From NCBI GenBank assembly GCA_006386115.1, contig VFIW01000067.1:124001-188000 (forward strand): a DNA stretch of 64,000 bases, in the 5' to 3' direction. This document shows, one piece after another, positions 33,086-46,400 of the stretch. A model generated the notes under the pieces. That model was not told where the DNA came from. It did no database searches and saw only the letters and a program-made list of their open reading frames with translations. This DNA comes from Globisporangium splendens (taxonomy: Eukaryota; Oomycota; Peronosporomycetes; Pythiales; Pythiaceae). The translations under genes and the position numbers were made by a program. The first letter of the stretch is position 1; each line of letters starts with the position of its first letter.

Positions 33086-34276
33086 TCAGTTTCGTTGTCT
33101 TTGGCTCTTGTCATGAGCTGAGGACGAGTCATCCGACTGGATTTTGTAAAACGTGCGATACCAAGCCCACGTTTTCTCTAATCCTTCCGAGAGTGGCGTC
33201 ATGGGTTCATACCCGAGCAATCTCTTCGCCTTGGAGATATCGGCGCATGTGCGAGGTACGTCGCCAGGTTGCATCGGCAGAATATTGATCTGCGCCTTCT
33301 TGCCCACGAGTCCCTCGATAATTGAGATAAAATCCATGAGATTCGTCGGCGTGCCTCGGCCCAAATTAAACATTTCACAGCCGCGGACCTTGTCGAGGCT
33401 CAGGAGCACACCCTGCACGATGTCGTCGATGTACGTGTAGTCGCGAGACGAGCTGCCATCTCCATACTGGTCAATGGAAATTCCACGCGTGATGCGATCC
33501 ATAAACTTGAACGGAGCCATATCCGGTCGTCCGCGGGGTCCATACACCGTGAAAAACCGCAAACCGACACACTCGATGCGGTACAAGTGATGGTATGTGT
33601 GCGCCAAGAGCTCACAGCTTTTCTTCGTTGCAGCGTACGGACTCACGGGAAAGTCCACAGTGTCTTGTTCGCTAAAGAATCCTTTCGTGCTCCCGCCGTA
33701 CACGGAGCTGCTCGACGCGTACACAAACTTGGTGATCCGAAAGCGGCGGCATGCTTCCAACAGGACGGTCGCAGCGGTGACATTGGAGTGGATGTACAGC
33801 AGCGGATCGTCGATGCTTGGCCGGACGCCTGCGCGTGCAGCCAAGTGGATGATCGCTTCTGGTCTCGTGTCTCGAATAACCTTGCGCACGAGTGCTTGGT
33901 CGCACAGATCGCCAATGTAGATCTTCACGCGGTCGGAGGTGAACTGAGAGACCAAGTAGTCGAGATTTGACTGCTTCAGCTTCACGTCGTAGTAGTCGTT
34001 CAGCTCATCAACCACGACGACGTCGTCGCCACGCTCCAGCAGCGCGACACACGTGTGGAACCCGATAAAGCCTGCACTGCCGGTCACGAAGATGCGTCTA
34101 TTTCCGGTCGTGGATGGAATAAGGGGAGCCGAGCCGCTTGGACTTCTCGGCGAGTCAGGAATGGCTTGGCCGCTACTGCTGTCCATGCCTCCAAACTGCT
34201 GTGGAGGAGTGCTCTTTGATGTTGGGGAGACTTCATGTGCAGGAAGTGCAGACGACGGAGGCGAAATGACCGTCAT
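33086..34276 (-). CDS. UDP-glucuronate 4-epimerase-like NAD epimerase
   Basis: Single exon, 396 residues from the ATG at 34274-34276. A ~55-residue Ser/Pro-rich N-terminal extension precedes the Rossmann loop VTGSAGFIGFHT. Then come IGDLCD, HLAARAGVRPSI (the family-typical AGVRxS), SSSSVYGG, the catalytic YAATKK pair, FTVYGPRGRPDM and YIDDIV. This motif set is typical of UDP-glucuronate/UDP-galacturonate epimerases. The product would feed acidic polysaccharides of the cell wall or cysts (inference). Unlike plant GAE proteins, no strong N-terminal membrane anchor is visible, so it may be cytosolic. Confidence 0.88.
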   Translation of the reverse strand: MTVISPPSSALPAHEVSPTSKSTPPQQFGGMDSSSGQAIPDSPRSPSGSAPLIPSTTGNRRIFVTGSAGFIGFHTCVALLERGDDVVVVDELNDYYDVKLKQSNLDYLVSQFTSDRVKIYIGDLCDQALVRKVIRDTRPEAIIHLAARAGVRPSIDDPLLYIHSNVTAATVLLEACRRFRITKFVYASSSSVYGGSTKGFFSEQDTVDFPVSPYAATKKSCELLAHTYHHLYRIECVGLRFFTVYGPRGRPDMAPFKFMDRITRGISIDQYGDGSSSRDYTYIDDIVQGVLLSLDKVRGCEMFNLGRGTPTNLMDFISIIEGLVGKKAQINILPMQPGDVPRTCADISKAKRLLGYEPMTPLSEGLEKTWAWYRTFYKIQSDDSSSAHDKSQRQRN

Positions 34277-34621
34277 TTCATGCAAATGGCAAAATTCCTA
34301 ATGTGTGAGACGATCGATAAAACCAAATGCATCAGCACCTCGTCTTCAGATATCGCAGTTCTTGTCTCTGTCTTGCGGCCACTGCTACCTCGTTTCGGCG
34401 TCCGTTCCTTGGGTTCTTATGACGAATCCATCCATGTAAGGAAGGATTTTACTGCCTTATATGTGACGAGGACTTCCGCCAATTCTGGCTCGGGTGGGAT
34501 CCTATGGTCAGGCACGAAGAATAAGAGTCAGCCTTTCAGACCGCAAACAAAGCAAAAAGCTCGGAGCCTTCAGCGCAATCATCTATCTTCAATTTTGACT
34601 TCATTTTCTGGGGATGATTCC
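34277..34621. other. Intergenic, nothing supportable
   Basis: 345 bp between the epimerase start and the stop of the next minus-strand gene. It holds the epimerase promoter and the upstream gene's 3' UTR. No gene seen. Confidence 0.4.
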
Positions 34622-37600
34622 TTATTTCTTGGGAATTACAGTCTTTGGTCGGACAAAGCCAAAGGACGCTCGTCTTGCTTGCATGCTGCTTGTATCAGTT
34701 GCCTGGGCAATGGAGCCAGCAATGCTGTTCCGGTTCACGGTTGAGGCGACAGATGTGCTTGGGCTCGGAGTAGGAAGAAAGCTCTTTCGCTGCAGCAACG
34801 ATTGGCCCGGTCTCGGCAACGTGCCCGTAACAGAGATTCTACTTGTCGTTGCGCTCGGTTCCGACAACAACGACTGCGAACTGCGCGCACGTGGCACCGT
34901 CGATTCTGAAGTAGATGCAGAGCTTGCAATGGTCCCGTTTGGCTGAGATGGCAATCGTCGAAGTGATGAGCTGGCGCCAATAGCCATCGTTGGAGGCTTT
35001 GCCCCAAATCTGGAAGCAGGGGGAGGCAGTGTGGACGGAACCTTTGGTCGCTCAGCTTCTGTGTGAACTACAGGAATCACCGGGGGTGCAGGAGATGCTG
35101 CTTTAGCGACGTGGACCGGTGGAGTTCTTGTTATCGCAGAGGCTGCTCGTTTCAAAGGATTCGCGCTTGCCGCTCCAGGAGTTTCTTGCGCCTCCTCATC
35201 ACGTCGTGCAGCAGCTGTCACTCCGACTGGTTGTGAGGGGTTTGAGAGCCGATTGTACGCAGAAGTCGATGCGCCATAGTCACCCATCGCCGATCTGGCT
35301 GCGCTTCCTGGCAACCGGCGTCCTGACAACGTCGGATACTTGTAGGGACCAAGAATGGCCAACTCGCATACTTCATCCCCGAACTCCGCTTCTAAAATCT
35401 TGTCCACGTCGGCATTGTTCATGATGAGATCGAACGTCGGCGTCGCTCGCTGCTCCACTGGTGTGCGGTTAAACATGCTGTCCATTTGCTCCTTCCGTCT
35501 GCCACTCGGATGCGGAGGTGTGCTGAGATGGTGTACCTGCTGAGGCTGCAGCTGCTTTGGAGTCGACGGAGGTTCTCCTGAATCACGCGCATACAAGACA
35601 TCGAGAAAACCGTGCGGATTAGTTTCAGATGCCCTCGAGAGTACCTTGGATGGGCTGTATGCAATCCAATCTTGACTTGGCGGGTCGTCTGCAACCAGAG
35701 TTTCAAGAATAACCTCGGGATCATCACCAAACACCACGGCTTGATACAGAATCTGCGAGATTTCGTCGTTCGAAGTAATCATGATCTGCTTGTGTCTGCA
35801 ATAAGCGCGAATTCCAAACTCCAACAGGAAGGAAAGACTGCCCGACTTTCGCTCAGCGCGTGTAAGTTCAGCCATCCCGAAGCGATGCTCGTACGTGATA
35901 ACTCTGGGAGTCGGGGAAAGCTTCTCTTCATCTTTGCTCGATTTTCCAAAGCTAGTATCCAATTTGGTCCGAGATCGCAGATCCATTGTTCGTTCTTGCT
36001 GTGCATGGGTGTACATTTCACGGTCAGCAGGTACCTCCATGTCGTTGCTCAAATGTTGGCTGGGTTTAAACTCTTCGCCATTTGTCTGATCACGATCTTG
36101 AACGCTTGCACGCGTTCTCGTATCTAACTCAAGAACATGGTGTGTTGTCGTATCTTGTCTTCGAAAATTCATCGACATATCTTCAACCGAGTGCTGCGTT
36201 GATCCATTCGGCATCTCCTCATACACTGGAGACGGCGCGTTGTAATCGTAGACGGCAACTACTTCATCGTCCATTCCGTCACTCATTCTAGCATCACGGC
36301 TTGCGAATATTTCATCGTCTTCAACTTCCATACTCTCTGCACCAACTGGCTCGTGGCACATAGGCTCACCGCTATCAACGTCGTCATTCGATTGGGCAGC
36401 CCGATCTGACAAAGGACTATCCGAGTCGTCATGGAGCTCGTCATGGAGCTCGTCATGGGCTGAAGTCACCTCAAGTCCCATGTCTTGACCCACCTGATCA
36501 TCTTCGGTTCGGTGGCCACTTGCACTCTCGGCATCCAGTTCACCTTTTTCGGTGGCATTTTGCACAACCTCACTGTGAAAGTTCAGATATTGTTCTTCTA
36601 GTGGTCGTGATGTCACGTCTGCTGGTGCCACTTCTCGTGTGTACTCTCGAGAAGCTTCACTATTAAAATCTGCGTCCGCCGCACAGTCAACTTGACAGCC
36701 AACAGGTAACTCGATTGGCATTACTGGCGTTCGTGCTGGTCCAACAGGAGTCTCATCCCAACTTGAAACGTGCTGGGTTGACGGACTCTCTTCGACGAGC
36801 TGGTCTTCAACGTTCTCTGCTGTTTCTGGGCTCTTTGGTACACTGTGTGGTCGACGTTTTGATCCAACAGGAGTTTCGTTCCATGAAGAAAACGACTTGA
36901 CTCCTTTGACTTGACTGCCATCTGGGTCCGTTTCCGAATCAACGCTCATAGGTTCCATTTCCATTTCGTCTTCGATGTGTTCAATCTTCAAACCGGTTTT
37001 CGCACTGGATCCAATTGGTCGTTCATCCCATGAGTAAACACTTGCACTTGACTGTTGCATTTCGGTTGGCTCACGAGCTGCTCCGTCGATGTCCAACTCC
37101 ACAGCTCCATCATCTGGTGGCATCTGTGTATCAGCACTACCAACTTCTTCAGCACCATCCATCTCAAACTTGAATGGCTCTCTCTGAGGACGAATGGGTC
37201 TGTCTTCCCAAGATGAATCGTCTCGACCTCCACTTTCCGATGGTACGTCCGTATCAACCTGATCCACTTCTTCAGCATCAATCTTAAATGGCTCTCTCTG
37301 AGGACGAATAGGTCTGTCGTCCCATGCCGAATTGCTTCCCGTCGTCGTGGTGTCGGTAACATCGTGCGCTACTCTATCGCTGTCTAGCTCCGCACTTCCA
37401 TCTTCTGGCGGCTCGTCTGCACCGACATTATCATCTTCTTCAGCATCATCCAACTCAAACTTGAATGGCTCTCTCTGAGGACGAATGGGTCTGTCATCCC
37501 AAGATGAGTTGTCCAGCGTCATGGTATCCACGTGCGTAACTGTGTCGTTAACTTCTTCGTCACCGGATTGGGGTGGTGGAGTGCCATCAAATTGACTTGA

Positions 37601-39414
37601 TTGATTCAGCGCGTGCTCACCTTGCTGCTCAGAATCTGCACTAGTATGCTGAAGCTGCTGCTTAACCTGATCTTCTGCAGGCAGTGCATCATCCCAGGAC
37701 CACGCATTCTGCTGAGGACGAATCGGTCGGTCATCCCACGACGCGATTGAGCTCGCCGCTGCTTCCTCTCTCCCACTTGGTGAGCTGTCTCCTTGGTCCA
37801 GTGGGTGTTTTTGATCGACTTCCATTTCCGTTGCATCTTCTGATAGTGACTCGTTTGAGTGAGTAGCAACGGGAATTTCGCTTTTCTCTTCACCAGATGC
37901 GACTGGAGCTGGTTGCTGCCCCTCAGTGTCTTGTCTATGTTTTACATTTAACGGTCGTTCATCCCAACTATTGACTGCGGGAGCTGACTCATGTGCAATC
38001 TCATCTGTGTGACGTACAGAAAGATCACTCGATGCCATTCCTTCGCACAGCTCTTCCAAGTTGTCGCTCGCGTTGACGTCTTCATGCTCCATGTTGCTAG
38101 CCTCCTCTCCAGTAATTGCGTCGTTGGAGGAGTCAATACCTTCGCTGTCAGCATCTGCATGCTGCACGTGATCATTTTGCAATTCCATGTCTTTGTCATC
38201 ACTTGTCGATGCTTCATTCGGCATTGCAGCAAGGGAGTTCACAGAGTCAGCATCCGCCACAACCGAGTCAGTACCTTCGTTCGCGGGAGCATGAGAGTGA
38301 CTGCCATTGACGCTCAGCTCCGCGCTGTCTGCATCTCCAGAGAGCTCTTGGGAGCGCGGACTCATGGGAGCTCGCTCCCCCACATCAGTTGCTCTCGTAC
38401 ACCTCTCGGAGCTTTGAGCAAGTTCAACGAGCAGTGTCCATGAATCGGTTTTCCACATAATCCACGACTCTTGGTCTCCAGTTTCAGCAGATAGAACTTG
38501 CAGCCAATCTCCGCATCGAGCAACCACTTCAATCACTTCACCGCGACTCAATAACCCGACAGTCTCGGATTCTTTCGATGGAAACGAACGAATTGCGATC
38601 TGCGCCTCTGGCGGAAGCTCGCTGTTCAGAGCGTAAAACGCATGCGCAGCTAGTTTCCATCAACATATACAAGTAAAGAATGAGAGTTGGACTCGGTACG
38701 ATCGAACAGAAAGCACACACTCACTGGAGCAATTCGTATGGCGCAGTCTGACACACACAGGCTCCAGCTCAGCGATCTCAATCCACACGCTCCCATGAAC
38801 ATTGTGGTAGATACGCGCACGCGATCCGCTGGCAGCCGACACTCCGTACGGATACCGCACTCCTTCGCCATCTTCAATCAAACCAACCGCATGTGCAGTC
38901 TGGGACGGTCCGTCAAAGAGCGCTGCCTTCTTATTCCCCACACGACAACAGTTAATGAATTCTGCCATTTTCAACAGCATACATACACATCAACATTAGT
39001 TTCCTCAATACACACCATCCCTTTCCAATCGCATATACAAGCTGAAAATGCGAGGGACTCGACATCTTGCATCATTCATGCAGACTATGCGCTTGCCAAT
39101 GTCCTTATCATACCTGCATATTCCCATGGAACCATGAGGCGCATGCCGTCTGGAGTGCTCGCCATCATGTATCCTTCTCTCGCCGCGCCGGTGAACTCAT
39201 CTGGGAACACGACGTGGAGCCACCGCTGCAGCGTGGAGCTGGCTGCGAGCGTCTGCTGCAGCTGAGCGTCGGCGACCGCAAACTCGGGTGCGCACACTGC
39301 GATCGCCTTCCCATTGACCACGCTGCCGCAGGTCGCCGCGTCGCTGTTGGGCGCCGTGCGGATGCGCAGCGTCGCGTTCTCCGGCAGCGCGGGGTCGAGA
39401 CAGAACCACCGCAT
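34622..39414 (-). CDS. SH3b-domain protein with W-D-x-R-P-I motif array, unrecognised family
   Basis: Three exons (39414-39114, 38961-38725, 38649-34622) join in phase to 1,521 residues. The N-terminus has about three SH3b-like beta domains, the third clear in LLSRGEVIEVVARCGDWLQ. Then a very acidic Ser/Asp/Glu region carries about eight spaced copies of a short motif between residues ~410 and 820 (36740-37960): SWDDRPIRPQREPFKF, SWEDRPIRPQREPFKF, SWDERPIG, SWNETPVG, SWDETPVG and others. A helical patch near 1,110 (LTRAERKSGSLSFLLEFGIR) and a basic Ser/Pro/Arg tail follow. No enzyme motif, signal or membrane segment. The design suggests a scaffold with repeated peptide ligands; the partner is unknown. 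Confidence 0.8.
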
Positions 39415-40469
39415 CGCTGCTCGTCTTCGTTCGTTCTCTCCTGCCGAAATGCGTTTTCTCGTTGATTCTGCATTGGTGACAGGCTGAAACATGCAAGAAG
39501 CGAGGACCTGCAACAATACATGTATGGCAGCAAGAAATTCACTTATGCAGGTTTTGTTGGTATCAGACTCGAATGGAATCAGATTCAGTATTGAGTGAAT
39601 GCAATCGAAGAGGTGTAACCCTCAGCAGTCACCCAATGGGTTACACAATGAAACTAGCACAAGTGGTCACGGTCACACAATGAGGTTTTGTAACCCTTGC
39701 CGTTCACATTGAGACGTTTCCGAATTTCTGAAGCAAGACACAAAGCATCTGGTCATGCACACAGATTACTCGGAATTCTAGCAAGCAGCACCCTGAATTG
39801 CAATATCCTGCAACCCAGAATGCACCACAGTAGCTGGCTGCCACGAAATATTCTCGAATTTTGTCGCTCCTTGCATCCGTTCATTGGTTCTGAACCCATC
39901 TGTTTGGTTTTGCAATTATTTGACCAAGAATCAAGTGCTTAAGTTCGCGAACCTGTTCATTCCTCATTTCAAAGTACGCTATTTCCTTAGGTTTGCGCAC
40001 TTAGGTCTACAAAGTGCGGCTTACTCTCACTCGCAGCCACGCATACGCACTTTGCGATCTTCTGCAGATGCGTCTCTCCCGCATCAAGCAACCTTGCTCA
40101 AAGGGAAACCCGTGCTGCGACACCACTTCAACCCGCATCAGCTGCTTCAGCACGCGTGAACTCACTCGCCAAGCGGCATAGAGGGGGTTGCATAAGCATC
40201 CGTCCAGCGTGCCTGCCGCTCGTGGGTGCGACTGGCGGCGTGATCATCCTTTTTCTTCTTCTTCGCCGAGCGCAAGACGCTCGCAAATTCGTTTTCGTCG
40301 CGCTTCGCACAGCACAAGAAGATCGGAGAAGACCGAGAAGCACACGGAAGGATTACGAGGCAGAAGCGAGCTGCTGTCGTGGTCGATCACCAGAGAAAAA
40401 GCGGACGACCGACTGCAGACGGAAGGCACCAAGCAGCAACAACAGCAAGAAAAGAGAGAAACAGCAAAA
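39415..40469. other. Divergent intergenic kilobase with inverted repeat
   Basis: About 1.05 kb between the SH3b gene and RME-8 starts. It contains a 9-bp perfect inverted repeat GTGTAACCC (39613-39621) / GGGTTACAC (39638-39646), and a further TTTTGTAACCC near 39688-39697. Near 40240-40470 the sequence becomes A/G-rich, probably the RME-8 5' UTR. No gene is supported. Confidence 0.45.
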
Positions 40470-43400
40470 ATGAACAGCAGCAGACGGGAGCGATCGATCG
40501 ACATGCGGCGCATTGTGGCGCGCTTCATGGTCCACAAAGTGGGCAGCTTTGTCGTGAAAGAGCGCGTGCTCTGCTTTGGCGAGTATGGCTTTTGCACGTA
40601 CGATCTCGACAATAAGCAGATCACCAACACGTGGCCGTATGAAGACGTTGATGCTGCGAATATCGTCGAAGGCGAATCGGTATGTCGGTTATTTTGCCCT
40701 CACGCTTGGTGTTTTTACCTTTGCGTTGCTCGTACCCACTAACAATCCATCTGCAACGCACGAATTTTTGTGTACGTTTCACCGCAGGATTTCATCATCT
40801 TCACACCACGACACCGCGTCAAAAAGACGGTCTATCGCTGTCACTTTCGCATGGAAGTGCTCGTGTGCTTGATGCGGCTTCGCAGTTTGCACCAGGCAAA
40901 GTCGCCAAGGCAACCCATCCGTCCTGAGTTGCAAACGTACGCGTTCCAGAGCTTGAAGTATCATAAACGAGGAGTGAAATCGCCGTGCGTCATCGAGGTG
41001 CGACCGGACGGCATCTACCAGAAGGACAGTGATGGCGAGCTGATGTCCCACATCCCATACACGAGTCTCGTTTCGATTGATTTGATCTGTGATGACCACC
41101 AGGCGATTTGTTTGAATCACTCGGACAATTCCAGTCTCTTCATGGTCCCAAAGCGAACTGATTTAGCGCAAGCAATCCAGCGAGTGATGAAAGCGTACGG
41201 CATCCAGGTGAACGAGTACCGAAAGAAGACGCTGGAAGCTGCATGCAAAGATGAGACGGGGGCGACTCTGGGGGAGGGTATGTCCTTTCAGTACCAAGTG
41301 CAAAAGATCTCACTCGAATCGAACCAGTCCACCCCTCTATTGCTCTCTGTGTCTGAGAAGTATATCACGGAATCTGTGGACCCCCAGACGGTGATTTCGA
41401 GTCGTCCATTGTCTCGCATCTACAGTCTCATTCTCTTTCGCGACTCGCCGCTCTCGTTTCAGGTGGTGTATGTCGATGGAATTCGCCGCACGTACAGTTG
41501 TGAACACAACGAGAAGATCGTTTGCGAATTGCTCGCATCGTGCCACGCTTTGGGGAACCATCAAGTGGATGTTGTGACCACAGTGTACCCAGAGTGGATG
41601 CGAATGCTCCCGCGCAAAATTATCCAGAATGAAGGAGGCAATCTTGTCAGCACGAATGGAAAGGAGCTGACTGTCATGGACCGTGAGCTTCGAGTCGTTC
41701 AAGCGAGCATCCTGAGTCTCCTAGCAACCCATGGCTACGGGAAAACAGTTCGCGTGCAGCGTCAGCTACCGAAAGGTCTGGATGAAGAAATGCACTCACT
41801 GGCGCTGGAGCTGAACGTGAATACTCCGACTCCTGGCGTGATTGCTCAGCCAAACAAACCTTTTGAAAAAGCAGTCTATGTCGTAGCACGAGAAATGCAC
41901 GACATCGTTTCGCGCCATGGACCTGGACACGAGTTTATTGGAACCTACCTGCAGACTCTGTACCGATTGCTTCAAGCGCCGCCAGCTATGAAAGAGTTTG
42001 TGCGGATCCTAGTCGAGGTAAGCATTACTATGCTATTGCACAATATCTTCTCACACATCTTACTAACACCTTGTGCCACAGCGTGGTGATGAGTACATCG
42101 GGACGATGACTCAAATACTATCTTGCCGGAGCCCAGTACCGACTTACTGGATGCTGAGAGTTCTGCATCGGTTGATAGAATCGAAAACACACCAAACCCA
42201 GTGCATTGAAGTGTTGCTGTCGAGCAACACTTTCCAGCAGAAGCTATTGGCACTATTTGATGAAGATACTCTGGTAAGGCGAAACAAAAGCCGATTGCTT
42301 ATGTTGATTAAGTCTAACTTACCGTTGCTTTCTAGACCCAGAAGTATTTGTCGGAACTCCCGACTATGATGCTGAGTCAATTGGTTTTATCTCTGGTGAA
42401 AGCGAACGTTGCAAAGCACGAGAAGCTCTCGCTGAATTTCTACCAGAACTTGGCGACGAAATATCGAATGCTTCAGCGTATCCTTTTCGGGTTTCCAAGT
42501 CTCATCACTGTCGAATCGTGCGTTGGTCTCCTCAGCAGAATGACAAACAACCCATACTTTGCGCGGTTTGGTGGAAGTCATTTGGGCAGTTCTCGCAGAC
42601 AGCAAGTTCCGCATCATTCATTGACATTCGGGGAGAACATGAATTACGGCATCACCAGCAATCGAGGAAACAATGTGCTCTCCGGACGGCAAAATGGTAT
42701 TTTATCTCGACGAAATAGCTATAATTCCATCCGACGGAACAGCTTGACCTCGATATCCTCAAATGGGAGTACAAATGGTGGTGGTGGTGTCGCAGTCCAG
42801 AATCCAGAAGTCTTGTTGCGCCAGTATCGTCTTTTTATTGAGTCGTCGTGTGGGTCACTGAAGAAAAAGTTGGACGAGTACGACGATCCGGTGTTTTTGA
42901 GGCTTCGCTATCGCTGTCGAAACGTTTTCCTACAAGAACTGATGAGCCACATGCTGGGAGACTTCGATGACTTCAAGCGAGTGTACCATGTCGAGTGCTA
43001 TCAATTCAGTGGTATCCTGAGTACATCGAATGGTCAACGCGAGAAATGCGACTTTTATCTCACTCCAAGAGCGCTTATCATTCTCCGTGTGATGAATCGA
43101 CAAACTCACGAGTACGAATTCAGATCGATCGAAGAAATAGCAACGGCATCCGGTGCTCCAGACTCGTTCGTCTTGTCCATCAAGAAAAAGATGAAGTATT
43201 TGATTTCAGAGCAGTCCAAGGTCATCATTCAGAAGATCAAAGATCTCGCGGGTGCAATTGGCATACACATACCATCGGTGACATGTGACCAGCTTCCACA
43301 GCAGCAAATGAGAAAGCTTATTGACCAAGATAGTCTGGACTCGTTCACTTGGCTCGATGTCCAGAAACGAACAGGCAGATATGGATCGTCTCGGTATCGT

Positions 43401-46400
43401 CGGAAAAAAGTGTGCATCGTCGATGGAAACATCCGAGAGGTGGACAGTACTTCCGAAAAAGTATACCCCCTCAAGAACTTACGTCGTGTTGTGACACCGC
43501 GACGCGAGATAGAAAGCATGGAAGCCATCGTCGCGTTGGATTTCAGCGACGGCTCTCGACTGGTGTACGCTCCATCTGATCCAGACGCATTTCTAGGTGT
43601 TTTGTACGATGGGTATCGATTTGCAAACAACTGGGGGGTTTCTTTGGGTTGCGAATTCTCAAAAATCAACGTCCGGATGACTCCGCGAGCGCTGCTGTCG
43701 GATGAGCAGGAACGATTCTACTACTTGAACCACGAAGGGCTGTACATTCCAGCGCACGGGGAGCTCACGAAAGAAATCGAGAATTCCAAAGACGACGGCT
43801 TGGCAGTCCCAGATAAAATCATGTTTGCATTTGAGAACATGAACATGAACGTTCGAGCGGATGACTTCTCTGGGAAGGCTCAGCAGAGTCGAGTGTCTCA
43901 GCTATCTTTTGGATCGATCATGCGCGGAATGACGAAATTGGTAAGTGCAGTCTCAAATCGCTTGTGGGTGAGTATTGGCGAATAACCCTGTGTATGAATG
44001 TGGTGTGCGTGTTCAGCTGGAGCAGTCGAGCAAGCCACCTGTGCGAGTGAACGAAGTGGCCATCGTCCTCGACGCGTTTTGCAGAATCAACGATGGCTGC
44101 TACAAACTCGGATCCGATCAAAGTTCGGACACCGCAGCAATCATATCGATCCTGGCTAAGCTTCTACAGTCTGGTGAATCTCTCCCCGTCCTATGGGCTG
44201 TGAATGCCTTGCACTCAATTATCGTTGATCGTTCAAGATTACCTGTGAACAAGACTGCTGAGAAGAAAAACCGTCATCAAGTATTTGAGCACAAGAAGAT
44301 GATTCAGTACCTCGTGGATGTGTTGAGCAGTCAGCGGCCGTATTGCTCGCTTGCAGTTCTGCATCTTTTTGTCGATGTTTTGGCTTTGTCGCGCCAAAGT
44401 ACGGATAACAATCATTTTGACGCGATTGCCAAGGCTTTGAGCTCGCAATCTTCTCTGCTCATGGAGCTCTCAAGACAACACGTGAACACCGGATTGACCG
44501 TCGCTGCGATCTCGATTTTAAAACTAGTTCTGGAACATGGTGACTCTAAAGTTCGGCAGCGCATCTGTGATGGAGCTCTAGAAACGGGGCAAACTGTGCA
44601 AGACGTGTACAAAGCATTCTTCCACTCAAGCAAGGAGGGGCGTGAAGTGTATCAGTACATCGGGGCGATATGGATTCTTCATCACAAGCCGTCGTATGAG
44701 ATGCTTGTGCGAGTGCTGCCTTGCGGTTTTCTCCGAATGATTTCGCATCCGACCACGAGAAAAAAGCTTCAAAAAGAACGAGATCGAGAATTGAAGACCG
44801 ACATAAAGTACAAGAGCCCCAAACCCAAAAAAGGCACGGCAAACAGCAATTTCTCGAATTGGTTTATTAAGCGAATGCAGCAGCACATTGCGTCCGTTCA
44901 ACCCGAAAGCAGTGGAAACGTCGTCAAAGTGAAGGAAGACAACAGCAGAATGAATTACCCGGGAGAGTCACCAAGTGATCTGGCGCTGCTTTCAAATCTA
45001 GTGCACAAAGACTTCATGCTACCAGATTTGATCTGGAATGCTGAAGCACGCGCCGAGCTGAAGACCGCGCTCGAGTCAGCCATTGAATCTTTCGACAAGT
45101 GGAAAGCAAACACACCAGTTGTACCTAACTCACAGCAATCCGCGGGATTAACGCGAAAGACTGCAGTTGAACCAAAATGGAACCACAAGCAATTCCGCGT
45201 CGAGTATGAGTGCCTCACGAAAGAACCGCGAGCTGGGCGGTTCTATCTCCGAGTAATCCTCGAGAAAATCAAGGATGGGTCGCTCCAGTTTGACGAAGTT
45301 GTTGACGGCCTGGAAACTGTCGGATCGAACGGCCATGCAACTCGAAAGAAGATACCCAAGGAGTCGGCTGATTTGTTTTATGCCAGTGCGGAAGTTGCCA
45401 AATCTCCATTGGTCTTTTTCAATGAGGTTTACCAGTGCTGGCTTGAGAACTTGCACCTTGGAAGCCTCGTGCATTACGGAGCCTTTGGAGTACCTGGAAG
45501 TCTCTCAGATGTATCCGAGTACTGGTCAAAGAGCAATGATTCAGAAGAAAGCTGCTATTGGATGCTGAAGATCTTGATTGAAATTGCTCGAGTGTTCCCG
45601 AGCGTTCGCGGAGTGTCACGTAATCGCGCCAAGTTCCTCGTTCAGCTTTTGAACAACTCGTTTGTAGCTGCAGAGATCCAAGATATTGTGGAGCTGATGT
45701 TTCAAATGAGTTTCGCGAACGAAGCAACCGAGCAGTTTTGCTCAAAGCGGAATGTCCAGCTTTTCCTGTTCCTTGCGACGCTGTGTCATCGTCGAAAGCC
45801 TCAAGATTCCTCAACACTAAAAGCCGGCGACGAGAGCGATCCTGTGACCGACGAAGATATCCCGCTTATGGAACTCAATGGTGACAACACGTCATCCCTA
45901 CACATAGCTGGGATGTCGTTCGTTGGCAACTCGCGTTTTAACCTGAAATGGAGTGCGAAGCATATCATTGGTGGCTCAGAAACCGACGCGGCGATTGGAG
46001 GACCATTCACTGTGGTCGAGCTCAAGGAGTATCTTGAAAAAGATGCTACAAGTCGGCGCCAAAACAGTTTTGGTGTGTATTTGTGCTGTTGCTCCAAGCA
46101 CGCTGAGCATCCTGGTTCACACACATGGAACACCCTGGCTGAATTCCCTGAGCTACGGTGGATGGAGTTGCCAGACCAGTCAATCGATCTTTACGAAACT
46201 ACAACGTACTCACTGGGTATCTTGAGAAACTTCGTGTTCAACGAGAAAATCGTGTCGTCGACAGCCGCGAATGTGTGGCCACTGCCACTTACGAACAGCG
46301 TGCTGTCTGATGCCTCTTCTGTAGCAATACTCGCTCAGCTCCTTTTGGTTGAAGATGCGGTGGTCCGGAAGTTGGTGTGTGAAATACTGATGACGCTGAG

